Both the position numbers and the translations under genes were made by a program. The notes under the pieces are model-generated. The model was not told the DNA's origin. It saw only the letters and a list, made by a program, of their open reading frames with translations, and made no database searches. Positions 44,894-53,916 of a DNA stretch of 64,000 bases are shown piece by piece. The DNA comes from Roseovarius atlanticus. Its GTDB lineage: Bacteria; Pseudomonadota; Alphaproteobacteria; Rhodobacterales; Rhodobacteraceae. The stretch spans positions 62,001 to 126,000 of the forward strand of contig NZ_LAXJ01000016.1 in NCBI RefSeq assembly GCF_001441615.1, read 5' to 3'. Within the stretch, counting starts at the first letter, position 1. The number at the start of each line of letters is the position of its first letter.

Positions 44894-45364
44894 ATGGTCG
44901 ACCGCATTTTCGCCGGGGTGCTTCTGATCGTGACGCTGGCCTATGCTGTCATCGCCTTCACCGCAATCAGTGCGCCCTTCCAATACGACCCGCTCGGCCC
45001 GGAAAGCTGGCCCCAAATCCTGTCGGTCGTAGCGATCGCCTGCCTTCTGGTGATCTTGTGGAAACCTGACGCCATCAAGATGAACGTGGCCCGGCAGACC
45101 TGGTTCCGCCTTGCCGCGACGGTGGTGATGCTTGCCGCCTATTCCGAGCTTTACGAGCCACTCGGCTTCATCCTTTCGACGATCCTCTTCGGCACTGCCC
45201 TCAGCGCCATGCTGGGCGCCGGCATCCTGCGCTCCGTCATCTTCGGCGTGGCGGCGGGCGTCGGCGGCTACCTGTTCTGCGTCACGCTGCTCGACCTCAA
45301 CCTGCCCTTCGGAGAGCTGGTCGAATGGCTTTTCGAACCGTCGTCCACGGAAGGAGCCTCGTGA
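44894..45364 (+). CDS. tctB: TTT transporter small membrane subunit TctB (system 3)
   Basis: A 156-aa four-helix membrane protein. The TctB loop is QYDPLGPESWPQILSVVAIA, and GVGGYLFCVTLLDLNLPFGE ends the last helix. AAGGAG is at 44881-44886, 7 bases before the ATG. Its stop shares one base with the tctA start (TGATG). It is the accessory membrane subunit of the third TTT system. Confidence 0.92.
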   Translation: MVDRIFAGVLLIVTLAYAVIAFTAISAPFQYDPLGPESWPQILSVVAIACLLVILWKPDAIKMNVARQTWFRLAATVVMLAAYSELYEPLGFILSTILFGTALSAMLGAGILRSVIFGVAAGVGGYLFCVTLLDLNLPFGELVEWLFEPSSTEGAS

Positions 45365-46881
45365 TGGATGCCGTGATTTCCGGTCTTGCGACAGGCTTCG
45401 GCGTCGCGCTCGACCCCTTCAACCTGTTCCTCGTGCTCGCGGGATGTTTCCTTGGCACCCTGATCGGCGCGCTGCCAGGCCTTGGCCCGATCAACGGTGT
45501 CGCGATCCTGTTGCCTATCGCCTACGGCCTGGGCTTCGGCCCGGAATCCGCGCTAATCCTGCTTGCGGGCATCTACTATGGTGCCGAATACGGCGGGCGG
45601 ATCTCGTCGATCCTGCTGAACGTGCCGGGGGACGCGAGCGCGGTGATGACCACGCTCGATGGCAACCCTATGGCGCGGGGTGGCGATGCGGGAAGGGCAC
45701 TGTCCCTTTCGGCGATCGCCTCATTCGTCGGCGGTACATTCGCGGTGATCCTGCTTTCGCTGTTTGCGCCGCTGCTGGCCAGCTTCGCGGTCACCTTCTC
45801 ACCCGCGGACTACGTGGCGCTCATGGTCTTTGCCTTCGCGTCGCTCGCCTCGCTGGTGGGCAGAAGCACGGTCAAGACCCTGCTGGGCGCCGTCATCGGC
45901 CTGATGCTGGCCACTATCGGCATCGACGCGAACACCGGCGTGCCCCGTTTCACCTTCGGCATCCCCGACATCCTTGCCGGTATCGACTTCCTGATCGTCG
46001 TCGTGGGCCTCTTCGGAATGGCCGAATTGCTGACGCTGGTCGAACAGCAGGTCTCGGGCAAGCTGAAGTCTCTTCCCGTCGACAAGAGCTTCGTGAAGAT
46101 GGCGGATCTGGTGAAGTGCAAGTGGACCATCGTGCGATCGTCCATCATCGGCTTCTTCATCGGCATCCTGCCGGGCACCGGCGCTTCGGTCGCCTCGGCC
46201 GTCGCCTACGGCACGGAAAAGCGCATCAACGATGACGAAAAGACTTTCGGCACGGGCGACGTGCGCGGCCTTGCCGCACCGGAGGCCGCCAACAACGCCG
46301 CCGCCGGCGGTGCGATGGTGCCGATGCTGACGCTGGGCATTCCCGGCTCGGGCACCACGGCGATCCTGCTGGGGGCCCTGTTGATGTTCAACATCCAGCC
46401 CGGCCCGATGATGTTCACCCAGCGCCCCGAAGTGGCCTGGGGCCTGATCGCGTCGATGTATATCGGCAACGTCGCGCTTCTGGTCATCAACCTGCCGCTG
46501 GTGGGTCTCTTCGCGCGGATGCTGACGATCCCGCAACACTACCTGACGCCGCTGATCGCGATCCTCGCCTTCATCGGCATCTACACCATCGTCGGCAACC
46601 CGTTCGACCTGTTGCTGATCACCGGCCTGGGCGTCTTCGGGTGGTTCCTGCGCAAGCTGGACTTCAGCCTCGCGCCGGTCATCCTCGGCTTCGTCCTCGG
46701 CAGCCTGTTCGAGAACAACCTGCGCCGCGCCCTGTCGATCTCGGGCGGCGACTGGTCCATCCTCGTTCAGGACTACAAGAGCGTCACGCTCTACGTGCTG
46801 GCCGTGCTGGTCGTGATCGCGCCGATCTGGCTGGCCCGCCGCGCGCGCCGCATGGAAGGGGATGCAACCTCCAGAGGTTGA
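45364..46881 (+). CDS. tctA: TTT transporter large membrane subunit TctA (system 3)
   Basis: A 505-aa TctA with GALPGLGPINGVAILLPIAY, GAEYGGRISSILLNVPGDAS, GILPGTGASVASAVAYGTEK and PEAANNAAAGGAMVPMLTLG. The PGDAS and AAAGGAMVP variants separate it from the two other TctA proteins here and resemble the citrate-type branch. ATG at 45364 overlaps the tctB stop. An AbrB-like gene follows 4 bases after the stop. Confidence 0.95.
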   Translation: MDAVISGLATGFGVALDPFNLFLVLAGCFLGTLIGALPGLGPINGVAILLPIAYGLGFGPESALILLAGIYYGAEYGGRISSILLNVPGDASAVMTTLDGNPMARGGDAGRALSLSAIASFVGGTFAVILLSLFAPLLASFAVTFSPADYVALMVFAFASLASLVGRSTVKTLLGAVIGLMLATIGIDANTGVPRFTFGIPDILAGIDFLIVVVGLFGMAELLTLVEQQVSGKLKSLPVDKSFVKMADLVKCKWTIVRSSIIGFFIGILPGTGASVASAVAYGTEKRINDDEKTFGTGDVRGLAAPEAANNAAAGGAMVPMLTLGIPGSGTTAILLGALLMFNIQPGPMMFTQRPEVAWGLIASMYIGNVALLVINLPLVGLFARMLTIPQHYLTPLIAILAFIGIYTIVGNPFDLLLITGLGVFGWFLRKLDFSLAPVILGFVLGSLFENNLRRALSISGGDWSILVQDYKSVTLYVLAVLVVIAPIWLARRARRMEGDATSRG

Positions 46882-46885
46882 GACG

Positions 46886-47899
46886 ATGCCACAGGATCTC
46901 AGAACCCACGCGGTCACGCTTGCGGCCGCACTTGCGGGGGCGGCACTGGCCGCCCTCGCCGGCATTCCCGCCGGCCCCCTGATCGGCAGCACGCTGGCCG
47001 TCGTCGCCGTGGCCGCAGCGCGGCATCCAGTGGGCCTGCCGGCCCGGCTGCGCGATGTCGCCTTCGCGACCATCGGCATCTCGCTCGGCTCGGGGGTGGA
47101 CGAAGGGCTGATGGATCAGCTCGGGGCCTGGGCCGCCAGCCTGCTGATCCTGGTGGTGTCCCTCGTCGTGACCGTCCTTGTGGGGCGGCTTGTTCTCACC
47201 CGTGGGTACGGCCTGGACCGGCAGACAGCGACGCTCGCCAGCGCGCCGGGCACGATGTCGAACACCATCGCCATCGCCAGCGAAGGACATGGCGACGCGA
47301 CCGCAGTGATGTTCCTGCAACTCATGCGCCTTCTTTTCCTCGTCATCGCGGCGCCGCCACTCGCCGTCGCGCTCGAAGGCTCGACCACCGCGTTGAGAAC
47401 TGCCGCGCCGGCCATGTCCGTGGCGGGGTTTGCCGTGCTTCTGGCGCTCGCCATCGCGCTCGGACTGCTGGGCACGCGCCTGCGCGTGCCCGCCGCCAGC
47501 CTCTTGGCCGGAATGATCGTCAGCGCGTCCGGCCATGCCACCGGGCTGATCGACGGGGCGGCTCCACCGTGGGCGATCTTCGTCGCCTTCGCCGTAACCG
47601 GTGCCGTGCTCAGCGCCCGGCTCAGCCGGGTGACGGCCGCCCAGATCAGGCTCTACGTGCTGGCGGGCCTGTCGGTGGTGGCCGTGTCGCTGGTGATATC
47701 GTTCGCATTCGCGCTGATCGCACAAGCCGTGACGGGCGTGTCACTGGCGCAGGTCTGGATCGCCTATGCGCCCGGCGGGGTCGAAGCGATGGCGGCGATC
47801 GGCCTGTCCCTGGGGTACGATCCGGCCTATGTGGCCTTGCACCATTTCGCCCGGATCCTCGCGCTTCTTCTCATACTACCCATCGCCCTGCGCACCTAG
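46886..47899 (+). CDS. AbrB family membrane protein
   Basis: A 337-aa protein with about nine to ten hydrophobic helices in two repeats, of the AbrB (formerly called ammonia monooxygenase) family: AGIPAGPLIGSTLAVVAVAA, ASAPGTMSNTIAIASEGHGD, and VWIAYAPGGVEAMAAIGLSL in the second half. The family's transport role is not established; genes are often placed with TTT systems. It is the last gene of the tctCBA operon and its 3' end overlaps the opposing GNAT gene by 4 bases. Confidence 0.85.
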   Translation: MPQDLRTHAVTLAAALAGAALAALAGIPAGPLIGSTLAVVAVAAARHPVGLPARLRDVAFATIGISLGSGVDEGLMDQLGAWAASLLILVVSLVVTVLVGRLVLTRGYGLDRQTATLASAPGTMSNTIAIASEGHGDATAVMFLQLMRLLFLVIAAPPLAVALEGSTTALRTAAPAMSVAGFAVLLALAIALGLLGTRLRVPAASLLAGMIVSASGHATGLIDGAAPPWAIFVAFAVTGAVLSARLSRVTAAQIRLYVLAGLSVVAVSLVISFAFALIAQAVTGVSLAQVWIAYAPGGVEAMAAIGLSLGYDPAYVALHHFARILALLLILPIALRT

Positions 47900-48540
47900 C
47901 CGCGCCGCCCGCCCGCACCACGGCCTTGCGCAGTGTTGCCCCAGGCCCGCCGGGTGATGCCAAAACCGGCGCAATCCTCGCCATAAGCCCGCCGCATCCC
48001 TTCGGCGGCCAAACCGCATTTTTGCAAAACCCGCTGCGACGCCAGGTTGCCGGGGTCGGTGACGGCCTTGATCTCATCCAGCGCCATGTGCTCGAAGGCG
48101 AATTGCAAAAGACACACGCAGATCTCGGTGGCAAATCCCTGCCCCCAGGCGCCAGGCAACAGCATGTATCCCACTTCGATCTCGGCGTCCGGATACCGGT
48201 CGTGCACCAGCAAGGACCAATCGGTGTCCTTGGCGTCAATCGGAAGCGGCAGCAACACACCGGTTCCGATCTTGGCGCCCGTCTCGATCAGCTTGGCCGT
48301 CCAGATCCCGATCCGCCCTCCGGCACCGCGTTCGACCTCGACAGGCAGATGATCCTTGATGGCTTCGGGGGTGTAGACGTCGCACACATACCTCACCACC
48401 TCGGGATCGGTGAAAAGCGCAACGGCCAGGTCCTCGTCTTCCAGTGTGAGTGGACGGAGTTCTAGCCTGGCCGTTCTCAGAACCAGACCCTCTGGCGGCA
48501 AATGTGGCACGGCCCGATCCCGCGAGGGCGGTTCTTTCAT
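47896..48540 (-). CDS. GNAT family N-acetyltransferase (RimJ/RimL-like)
   Basis: A 214-aa GNAT protein: LVLRTARLELRPLTLEDEDL at the start, EIEVGYMLLPGAWGQGFATE forming the acetyl-CoA loop, and NLASQRVLQKCGLAAEGM. It may acetylate a protein N-terminus, an amino group or a small molecule. Its ATG overlaps the stop of the amine-oxidase remnant (ATGA), so it was once co-translated with that gene. Confidence 0.88.
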   Translation of the reverse strand: MKEPPSRDRAVPHLPPEGLVLRTARLELRPLTLEDEDLAVALFTDPEVVRYVCDVYTPEAIKDHLPVEVERGAGGRIGIWTAKLIETGAKIGTGVLLPLPIDAKDTDWSLLVHDRYPDAEIEVGYMLLPGAWGQGFATEICVCLLQFAFEHMALDEIKAVTDPGNLASQRVLQKCGLAAEGMRRAYGEDCAGFGITRRAWGNTAQGRGAGGRRG

Positions 48541-48923
48541 GGCCCCAGCGCCCTTATGACGGCCTCCGCCTGGGCCTGTCCGCTATAATAGGTACCGCTG
48601 CACAGAACCGCATAAGGTCCGGCAACCGCCTCACCCGCGAAAAACAGCTTGTCGGCAATGGGCCGCGCCAACAGATCACGTGCCGCGTATCGTCCGGGAC
48701 GGGCCGCGGCATACGCGCCCAGCGTATTGGGGTCATCGGCCCATCCCGACGCCATGCCACCGACAAAGTGCTTGCGCGCATCGCTGCCGGCCATCTCGAC
48801 GAATTTTTCCAGGGCGAAATCAATCATCGCGTCCTCGCCCGCCCGAGCCAGATCCCAACCGAAGGCACCGCCCAAGAATCCGACGGAATGGTCGAACCCG
48901 AACGGCCATGTCAGGAAAAACAC
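48537..48923 (-). pseudogene. Amine oxidase, 3' remnant
   Basis: Only the C-terminal part of a flavin-containing amine oxidase remains: FFLTWPFGFDHSVGFLGGAF, GYAARD-like AARPGRYAARDLLARP, and the FAD-binding end KLFFAGEAVAGPYAVLCSGT with TYYSGQAQAEAVIRAL. The N-terminal Rossmann FAD motif is missing. Upstream of about 48923 the frame is unrelated and the DNA instead encodes an aminotransferase start in another frame, so a deletion seems to have joined two genes. Confidence 0.7.
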
Positions 48924-49156
48924 GCCTCGGCCATCTCGGTCCGGCCATACCCGATCTGGACGGCCCACATGCCCGCGGGCCCGTCGATATACTTGCGGCC
49001 CTTGTCGTCGAAAATATGAATGCCCTCGCCGTGCGTCACGGTGAACCGCTTCGCCTCCTGCCAAGTCGCCAGGTCCTCCCACGGGTGCAGGTGATGCCTG
49101 CGATCCGCGTCGATCAGGGTTTCAAGTCGGCTGTTATGGTCGTCGGCAAGTGTCAT
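48911..49156 (-). pseudogene. Class III aminotransferase, 5' remnant
   Basis: An 81-aa piece with the N-terminal segment of a class III (omega) aminotransferase: HHLHPWEDLATWQEAKRFTV, GIHIFDDKGRKYIDGPAGMW, and VQIGYGRTEMAEA. After MAEA the frame meets a stop at the junction with the amine-oxidase remnant. The PLP domain is absent. Intact members are about 450 aa. Confidence 0.72.
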
Positions 49157-49207
49157 GTCATTTCCAGTTCAATGTCGGCACGCAGCGGCGCTCGCGTCCC
49201 CAGTCCG

Positions 49208-49987
49208 TCAGCCGGGTTTTCGGGCACGGATATGATGCGGGCAATGTTCACCGCTTTCCAGCACGCGGACAAGCTTGGTCCAGATCGCGATCTGGTGATC
49301 GATGAAATCCGCACCGTGCCGCTCTGACAGTGCCTCCCGGTCAGGCCCGCGCAGCCACTCAAGCTTCTTGGCGGCGACCTTTGCGTACCACGGATTGCGA
49401 TTGGCGAGTTCCACATCGGCAAAGCCCGCGTCTCACACGGCTTTCGCATATGTTACCGGAGACGCCATGGCGAAATCCAGCCATTCTTCCCTGATGTAAT
49501 CCGCCATCTCGTCGGAGGGCGGGCCTTCGTGGCTGATCAACCAGTCCGACGCGGCAAACCTCCCGCCGGGTTTGAGAATGCGAAAGACCTCGCGGGCCAT
49601 GGCGGCCTTCTCGGGGATATGGATGATCGAGTCCTTCGAGAAAACGAGGTCAAACGTCTCGTCCGCAAACGGAAACGGCCCCGGCTCGACCAGTTCGATT
49701 TCAACCCGATCCGCAACATTCTCTACGTCGACTCGGCGCCTTGCCGCCTGGCACACCGGCGCCTCGACGTCGATGCCGATCACCCGCGCCGCGCCATGAT
49801 CCCGCGCCAGCAAGACCGCACAGGCCCCGGACCCCGACCCGATATCCAGCACATGCGCGCCGGCCACATCCACTCCGGCCAGAACGCGCGCCACCTCCTC
49901 TGGGCCGCCGGGCGACAGGAACCCGTCGCCCCAGATATGCTCCAGAAACGCTATGACCTGCCGGTCGTAGAGGACATCATCCTGCAT
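49208..49987 (-). pseudogene. SAM-dependent methyltransferase with in-frame TGA
   Basis: The frame encodes VLDIGSGSGACAVLLARDHG and FDLVFSKDSIIHIPEKAAMA of a class I methyltransferase (phosphoethanolamine- or sarcosine-type methyltransferase-like), up to MASPVTYAKAV. A TGA at 49433-49435 then stops it. The same frame continues after the stop with DAGFADVELANRNPWYAKVA and GADFIDHQIAIWTKLVRVLE, ending at 49208, as expected for the C-terminus of the same protein. So this is a nonsense change, not a frameshift. GGAG lies 8 bases before ATG 49987. The 184-aa truncated product may lack substrate binding. Confidence 0.75.
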
Positions 49988-50099
49988 GATCATTCTCCTG
50001 CCCAAAAGGATCGCGAAACACGCGAAGATGGCAAGGATTTAACACATTTCTGCGATGATCCTTCCGACCCGAAGGCAAATCGCCCGGGTCCGTCTGCCC

Positions 50100-51368
50100 T
50101 TACAACCGACCATTCGTGAAATGCGCAAGCGTCGCGCCGGTCTCATAGTAAAGCCCCCTGGCACCGGCCAGACGCTCGGGGCGCGGTTCGGTCACGGGCA
50201 GTGGCAGATCGCCGGTACCCAGCGCCCACTGCGCGGCGGCCCGGCCGAACAGGGTGCCCGGCGAAATGCCCCGCCCGCTATAGCCAAAGATCGAGATACC
50301 GGACCTCCCGCGGCGTTCGATGCGCGGCAGATGCGTGCCGGTCATCGCGATGCGGCCGGTCCATTCCTGCTCGAACGGTATGCCTTTCAGCCGCGGGAAC
50401 AGCTGGCCCAGCTTGCGGCGCGCCCATCCGCGATGCATCCCGCCGCCGGGACCGTCGAGATTGCCCAGCGCGCCAAAGATCATCCGCCCCGCCTGGTCCA
50501 GCCGAAAGGCCGACATGACCAGCGCCGTGTCCCAGCAACCTTCGCCCCCCGCCAGGATGTCCTGGCGCAATTCCTCCGGCAAAGGCGCGGTCGCCAGTTG
50601 AAAGAAATGCGCCGGGATGATCGCGTTATCGTCCGCCGCACCCATGCCATAGGCATTGGTCGCCTGGATCATCCGCGCCGCGCGCACTTCTCCCCCGGCG
50701 GTCCGAACGACCCAGCCACCGCCGCTTTCCGTAATACCCAGCGCGGCGGTCTCTTCAAAGATCCGCGCCCCCTGCGCTTCGGCCGCGCGGGCCAGCCCCT
50801 GAACATAGGCCAGCGGCTGAATCGTCCCGGCCCGTGCGTCCCACAAGGCACCGCAATAGGCCGTGCTGCCGGTGCGCCGCGCCGTTTCGGCGGCATCCAG
50901 CAGCTTGACCGGCGCGCCACGGGCCTGCTGCTGAGCAAATCGGTCTTCCAGGTCGCGCAGACCCGCCGGCGAATGCGCACAATGCAGCGTTCCCTGCCGC
51001 ACAGCCTCGCACCGGATCTGGTGCGTCTCGATCAGCTCGAACACCGCCGAAGGCCCGCCGGCAAGCAACGCGTTCAGGCGCCCGCCAACCGTCTTGCCAA
51101 GCTTGTCGTCCACCTGGTCCGGCGGCGTCCAAAGCCCGGCATTGACCAGCCCCACGTTCCGGCCCGATCCGCCGAACCCGATGCTGCGCGCCTCGATCAG
51201 CGCCACCGACGCACCCTCGGCCGCCAGGTGATACGCCGCCGAAACCCCCGTGAACCCGCCGCCGATGACCACGACATCGACGGTGACCGCACCCTGCAAG
51301 GGCGCAAAGCGGGCACGGGCGGGGGCCGTGTCGGACCACAGGCTGTCTGGGCGCGGCGCGTGTTTCAT
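50100..51368 (-). CDS. FAD-dependent amine/amino-acid oxidase (DAO family)
   Basis: A 422-aa DAO-fold oxidoreductase. FAD binding: VDVVVIGGGFTGVSAAYHLA near residue 30, GFGGSGRNVGLVNAGLWTPP, and C-terminal ISIFGYSGRGISPGTLFGRA. The GSGRN motif and overall layout resemble gamma-glutamylputrescine oxidase (PuuB) and related amine oxidases that give aldehyde, ammonia and H2O2. It is next to remnants of an aminotransferase and an amine oxidase, so it probably belonged to an amine or polyamine route. The ATG at 51368 has a weak ribosome-binding site. Confidence 0.87.
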   Translation of the reverse strand: MKHAPRPDSLWSDTAPARARFAPLQGAVTVDVVVIGGGFTGVSAAYHLAAEGASVALIEARSIGFGGSGRNVGLVNAGLWTPPDQVDDKLGKTVGGRLNALLAGGPSAVFELIETHQIRCEAVRQGTLHCAHSPAGLRDLEDRFAQQQARGAPVKLLDAAETARRTGSTAYCGALWDARAGTIQPLAYVQGLARAAEAQGARIFEETAALGITESGGGWVVRTAGGEVRAARMIQATNAYGMGAADDNAIIPAHFFQLATAPLPEELRQDILAGGEGCWDTALVMSAFRLDQAGRMIFGALGNLDGPGGGMHRGWARRKLGQLFPRLKGIPFEQEWTGRIAMTGTHLPRIERRGRSGISIFGYSGRGISPGTLFGRAAAQWALGTGDLPLPVTEPRPERLAGARGLYYETGATLAHFTNGRL

Positions 51369-51635
51369 ATGTTGAACGAACTGCCTTGGACCGGCGGCAA
51401 ATCGCGCGCGAAATTCACCGCGCCGGTCTGGCGGCGCATACAGGCGCGCCATGCGCCAGATCCGCGTTCGCGCCCGCGGATGGTTCCGGCGGCGCTCACT
51501 CCGCAGGCGACAAGACTGTCCTGGTACGTCATGAAGCTGTCCTTCGGCTCAAGATCAGACCGGCGGCAACCGGGGACTCCCACAAACGGCGGACTGGCCG
51601 GCATCGCCAACGCCTTGAACACCGATGCCTGCGTT
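51369..51635. other. Intergenic region, possible decayed sequence
   Basis: 267 bases lie between the cupin and DAO genes on the same strand. A minus-strand stretch beginning MTYQDS recalls the start of DAO-type oxidases but loses similarity at once. No terminator or promoter was recognised. Confidence 0.3.
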
Positions 51636-51998
51636 TCAGGCAGGCGAGAACTTGAGCAGCACCAGCGCACCGGACTTGCTTCCCGCGGTATGCACGGCAC
51701 CCGGTGCCCGGATGATCAGATCGCCCGCTTCATAGCTGTTCTCGTCATCAAAGAAAGACCCTTCCAGCACGTAAATTTCCTCGACCGTGTCATGCGCGTG
51801 GGCCTCCGAGACCGCGCCGGGGGCAATCTTCATCAGCATTGTCATCTCGCCCGATGCAGACTGATACAGCGGCTTCGTCTCAAAGCCGGTTGTACCGGTT
51901 TCCTGCCAGTCCACGGAAGATTGGTTCAGATAGGCGGTTCCGGATGCAGGGCGATCCAGCGTCGTGACGCCCCGGGTCGGCTGAAACGGGTCAGACAT
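51636..51998 (-). CDS. Small cupin-domain protein
   Basis: A 120-aa single cupin. Motif 1 is EAHAHDTVEEIYVLEGSFFD, with the His and Glu metal ligands, and motif 2 is YEAGDLIIRAPGAVHTAGS. It resembles ChrR-like cupins and small cupins in amine catabolism. The ATG at 51998 has GAAGGG 8 bases upstream; ATG 52004 is an alternative. It leads the minus-strand set that includes the DAO oxidase. The reaction is unknown. Confidence 0.83.
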   Translation of the reverse strand: MSDPFQPTRGVTTLDRPASGTAYLNQSSVDWQETGTTGFETKPLYQSASGEMTMLMKIAPGAVSEAHAHDTVEEIYVLEGSFFDDENSYEAGDLIIRAPGAVHTAGSKSGALVLLKFSPA

Positions 51999-52303
51999 GC
52001 GCATATCCCTTCATCGCTGTTCGCCTTCAAGATTATTCGGACACGTCGTTTATTTTGGCAACGGAAGCGTCGGCTCGTTTTCTGTTTGAGCTTAGGCGGC
52101 CACGGCATTGTACTGCAACCGGTGTTTTCGGATCGTGCCATTGGGCGGCGTCCGTTCTCCAACGCCACTTTTTCAAAGCCGACCTACACGAACACCCGGA
52201 AACCGAGCGGAATAGGCGAGATCCGGCATCCCCCGCAACACATGCGGTTTCGGCCGAAAGCGCGCCTGAAGCCGATTTTCTGGATTTCTTCATTGTGGGG
52301 TGT

Positions 52304-52380
52304 TGGTAGCGGAGGAGGGACTTGAACCCCCGACACGCGGATTATGATTCCGCTGCTCTAACCACCTGAGCTACTCCGCC
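52304..52380 (-). tRNA. tRNA-Met (CAU), elongator
   Basis: A complete 77-base cloverleaf on the minus strand with encoded CCA. The acceptor stem GGCGGAG pairs with CTCCGCT but for a G-T pair, the D-loop has AGCTCAGGTGGTTAGAGC, the anticodon stem GCGGA/TCCGC holds CAT, and the T-arm has GTTCAAGTC. The overall sequence is of the alphaproteobacterial elongator Met type and not initiator or Ile2. Confidence 0.96.
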
Positions 52381-52482
52381 AAACCGTGGCGCTAGTTAAG
52401 ACAGGCGCTTCACTGCGTCAAGCCGGAAATCCAACGCATTTCCATCTTGCAGCGGCCAAGCACCAAGCGCAGTCTGCGCGCC

Positions 52483-53916
52483 ATGACGACACGCACCACC
52501 CCCCTGCTTTCCGACCTGCGCGCGGCCCTCGGTGACGCCTACGTGCTGACCGGCGAGGCCATGGCCCCCTACCGCATCGACTGGATGGGCGACACCCGCC
52601 CCGAACCGCTGGCCGTGCTGCGACCTGCCGACACCGCCCAGGTCTCGGACATCCTGCAATGCGCCTCGCGCCACGCCACCCCCGTCGTGCCGATCTCGGG
52701 CAATACCGGGCTAACCCACGGCACCGACGCCGGCGGCGCGCTTCTGCTGTCGCTCGACCGGCTCAACACCATACGCGAGATCCGCCCCGACGCCCGTGTC
52801 GCCGTGGTCGAGGCCGGCGTCATCCTCGCCCACCTGCACGAGGCCGCCGACGCCCACGACCTGATCTTCCCCCTGACCTTCGGCGCCCGTGGCTCGGCGA
52901 TGATCGGCGGCGCGCTTTCCACCAATGCGGGCGGCTCCAACGTGGTGCGGTACGGCTCCACCCGGGGCCTCTGCCTGGGGATCGAGGCGGTCCTGGCCGA
53001 TGGCCGCGTGCTCGATTTGATGAGCGCCGTGCACAAGGACAATTCCGGCTACGACCTGCGCGACCTTCTGATAGGCGCCGAGGGCACGCTCGGCATCATC
53101 ACCGCCGCCGTCCTGAAACTCGCGCCCAAGCCCCGTGCCTATGTCAGCGCCATGGCCGCCTGCCCCTCCATCGGCGCGGCCCTGAAGCTGCTGCACCGGC
53201 TTCAGGCTGAAACCGCCAACTCGGTCGAGGCGTTCGAGCTGATGCCCGGCAACTACATCGACGCGCATCTCACCCGCCACCCCGATGCCCGCGCCCCGTT
53301 CGAGGAGCGTCACGACGTCAACATCTTCCTCGAACTCGGCGCGCTCTCGGCGCGCGACGCCACGCCCGACACCACCGGCGCCGTGCCCATGGCGACGCAT
53401 CTCGAAACCGTGCTCGCCGACATGCTCGAGGCCGGCGATATCCTCGACGCCACAGTCGCACAAAACGCCGCCCAGCGGTCCGAGATGTGGGCCAGGCGCG
53501 AGGCCGCCGCCGAACTCACGCGCCTGCATTCACCCGTGGTCGACAACGATATCGCCGTCCCGCTCGACCGCATGGCCGACCTGATCTCCGGGATCGAGAC
53601 CGCGACAAGCGCCGTCGATCCCGGCATCCCCTTCCTGCACGTGGCGCATCTGGGCGACGGCAACCTGCATTTCTCCGGCTGGCCCTCGACCGACGACCCG
53701 GACACACACGCCGCCATCGTCCGCGCGGTCGAGGATGTGGCCATCTCGCTCGGCGGATCCTTCTCGGCGGAACATGGTGTCGGGCTGTCCAAACGCCCCG
53801 CCATGGCCCGCCACAAGAACCCCGTCGCGCTTGACGTGATGCGCAGCATCAAGGCCGCGCTGGACCCGCAAGGTATCCTCAATCCCGGAAAGGTCCTGCC
53901 GCCGAAGAGCGAGTGA
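52483..53916 (+). CDS. GlcD-type FAD-linked oxidase (D-2-hydroxy acid dehydrogenase-like)
   Basis: A 477-aa PCMH-type FAD protein. The FAD-binding half has VVPISGNTGLTHGTDAGGAL and LTFGARGSAMIGGALSTNAG near residue 150, and the C-terminal cap has FLHVAHLGDGNLHFSGWPST with metal/substrate His residues and SFSAEHGVGLSKRPAMARHK. The family includes D-2-hydroxyglutarate, D-lactate and glycolate dehydrogenases. It has no GlcE/GlcF partners here, so D-2-hydroxyglutarate or D-lactate oxidation is more likely. It is a single-gene unit after tRNA-Met. Confidence 0.9.
   Translation: MTTRTTPLLSDLRAALGDAYVLTGEAMAPYRIDWMGDTRPEPLAVLRPADTAQVSDILQCASRHATPVVPISGNTGLTHGTDAGGALLLSLDRLNTIREIRPDARVAVVEAGVILAHLHEAADAHDLIFPLTFGARGSAMIGGALSTNAGGSNVVRYGSTRGLCLGIEAVLADGRVLDLMSAVHKDNSGYDLRDLLIGAEGTLGIITAAVLKLAPKPRAYVSAMAACPSIGAALKLLHRLQAETANSVEAFELMPGNYIDAHLTRHPDARAPFEERHDVNIFLELGALSARDATPDTTGAVPMATHLETVLADMLEAGDILDATVAQNAAQRSEMWARREAAAELTRLHSPVVDNDIAVPLDRMADLISGIETATSAVDPGIPFLHVAHLGDGNLHFSGWPSTDDPDTHAAIVRAVEDVAISLGGSFSAEHGVGLSKRPAMARHKNPVALDVMRSIKAALDPQGILNPGKVLPPKSE

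Noticed and set aside
49433..49435. TGA read as selenocysteine in the methyltransferase
   Set aside because: No hairpin of the bacterial selenocysteine-insertion type is evident just after it, and the position lies between helices and not at an expected catalytic Cys.
51369..51635. Second DAO-type oxidase start (MTYQDS)
   Set aside because: Only a few residues resemble the family start and the rest does not align, so it could be chance.
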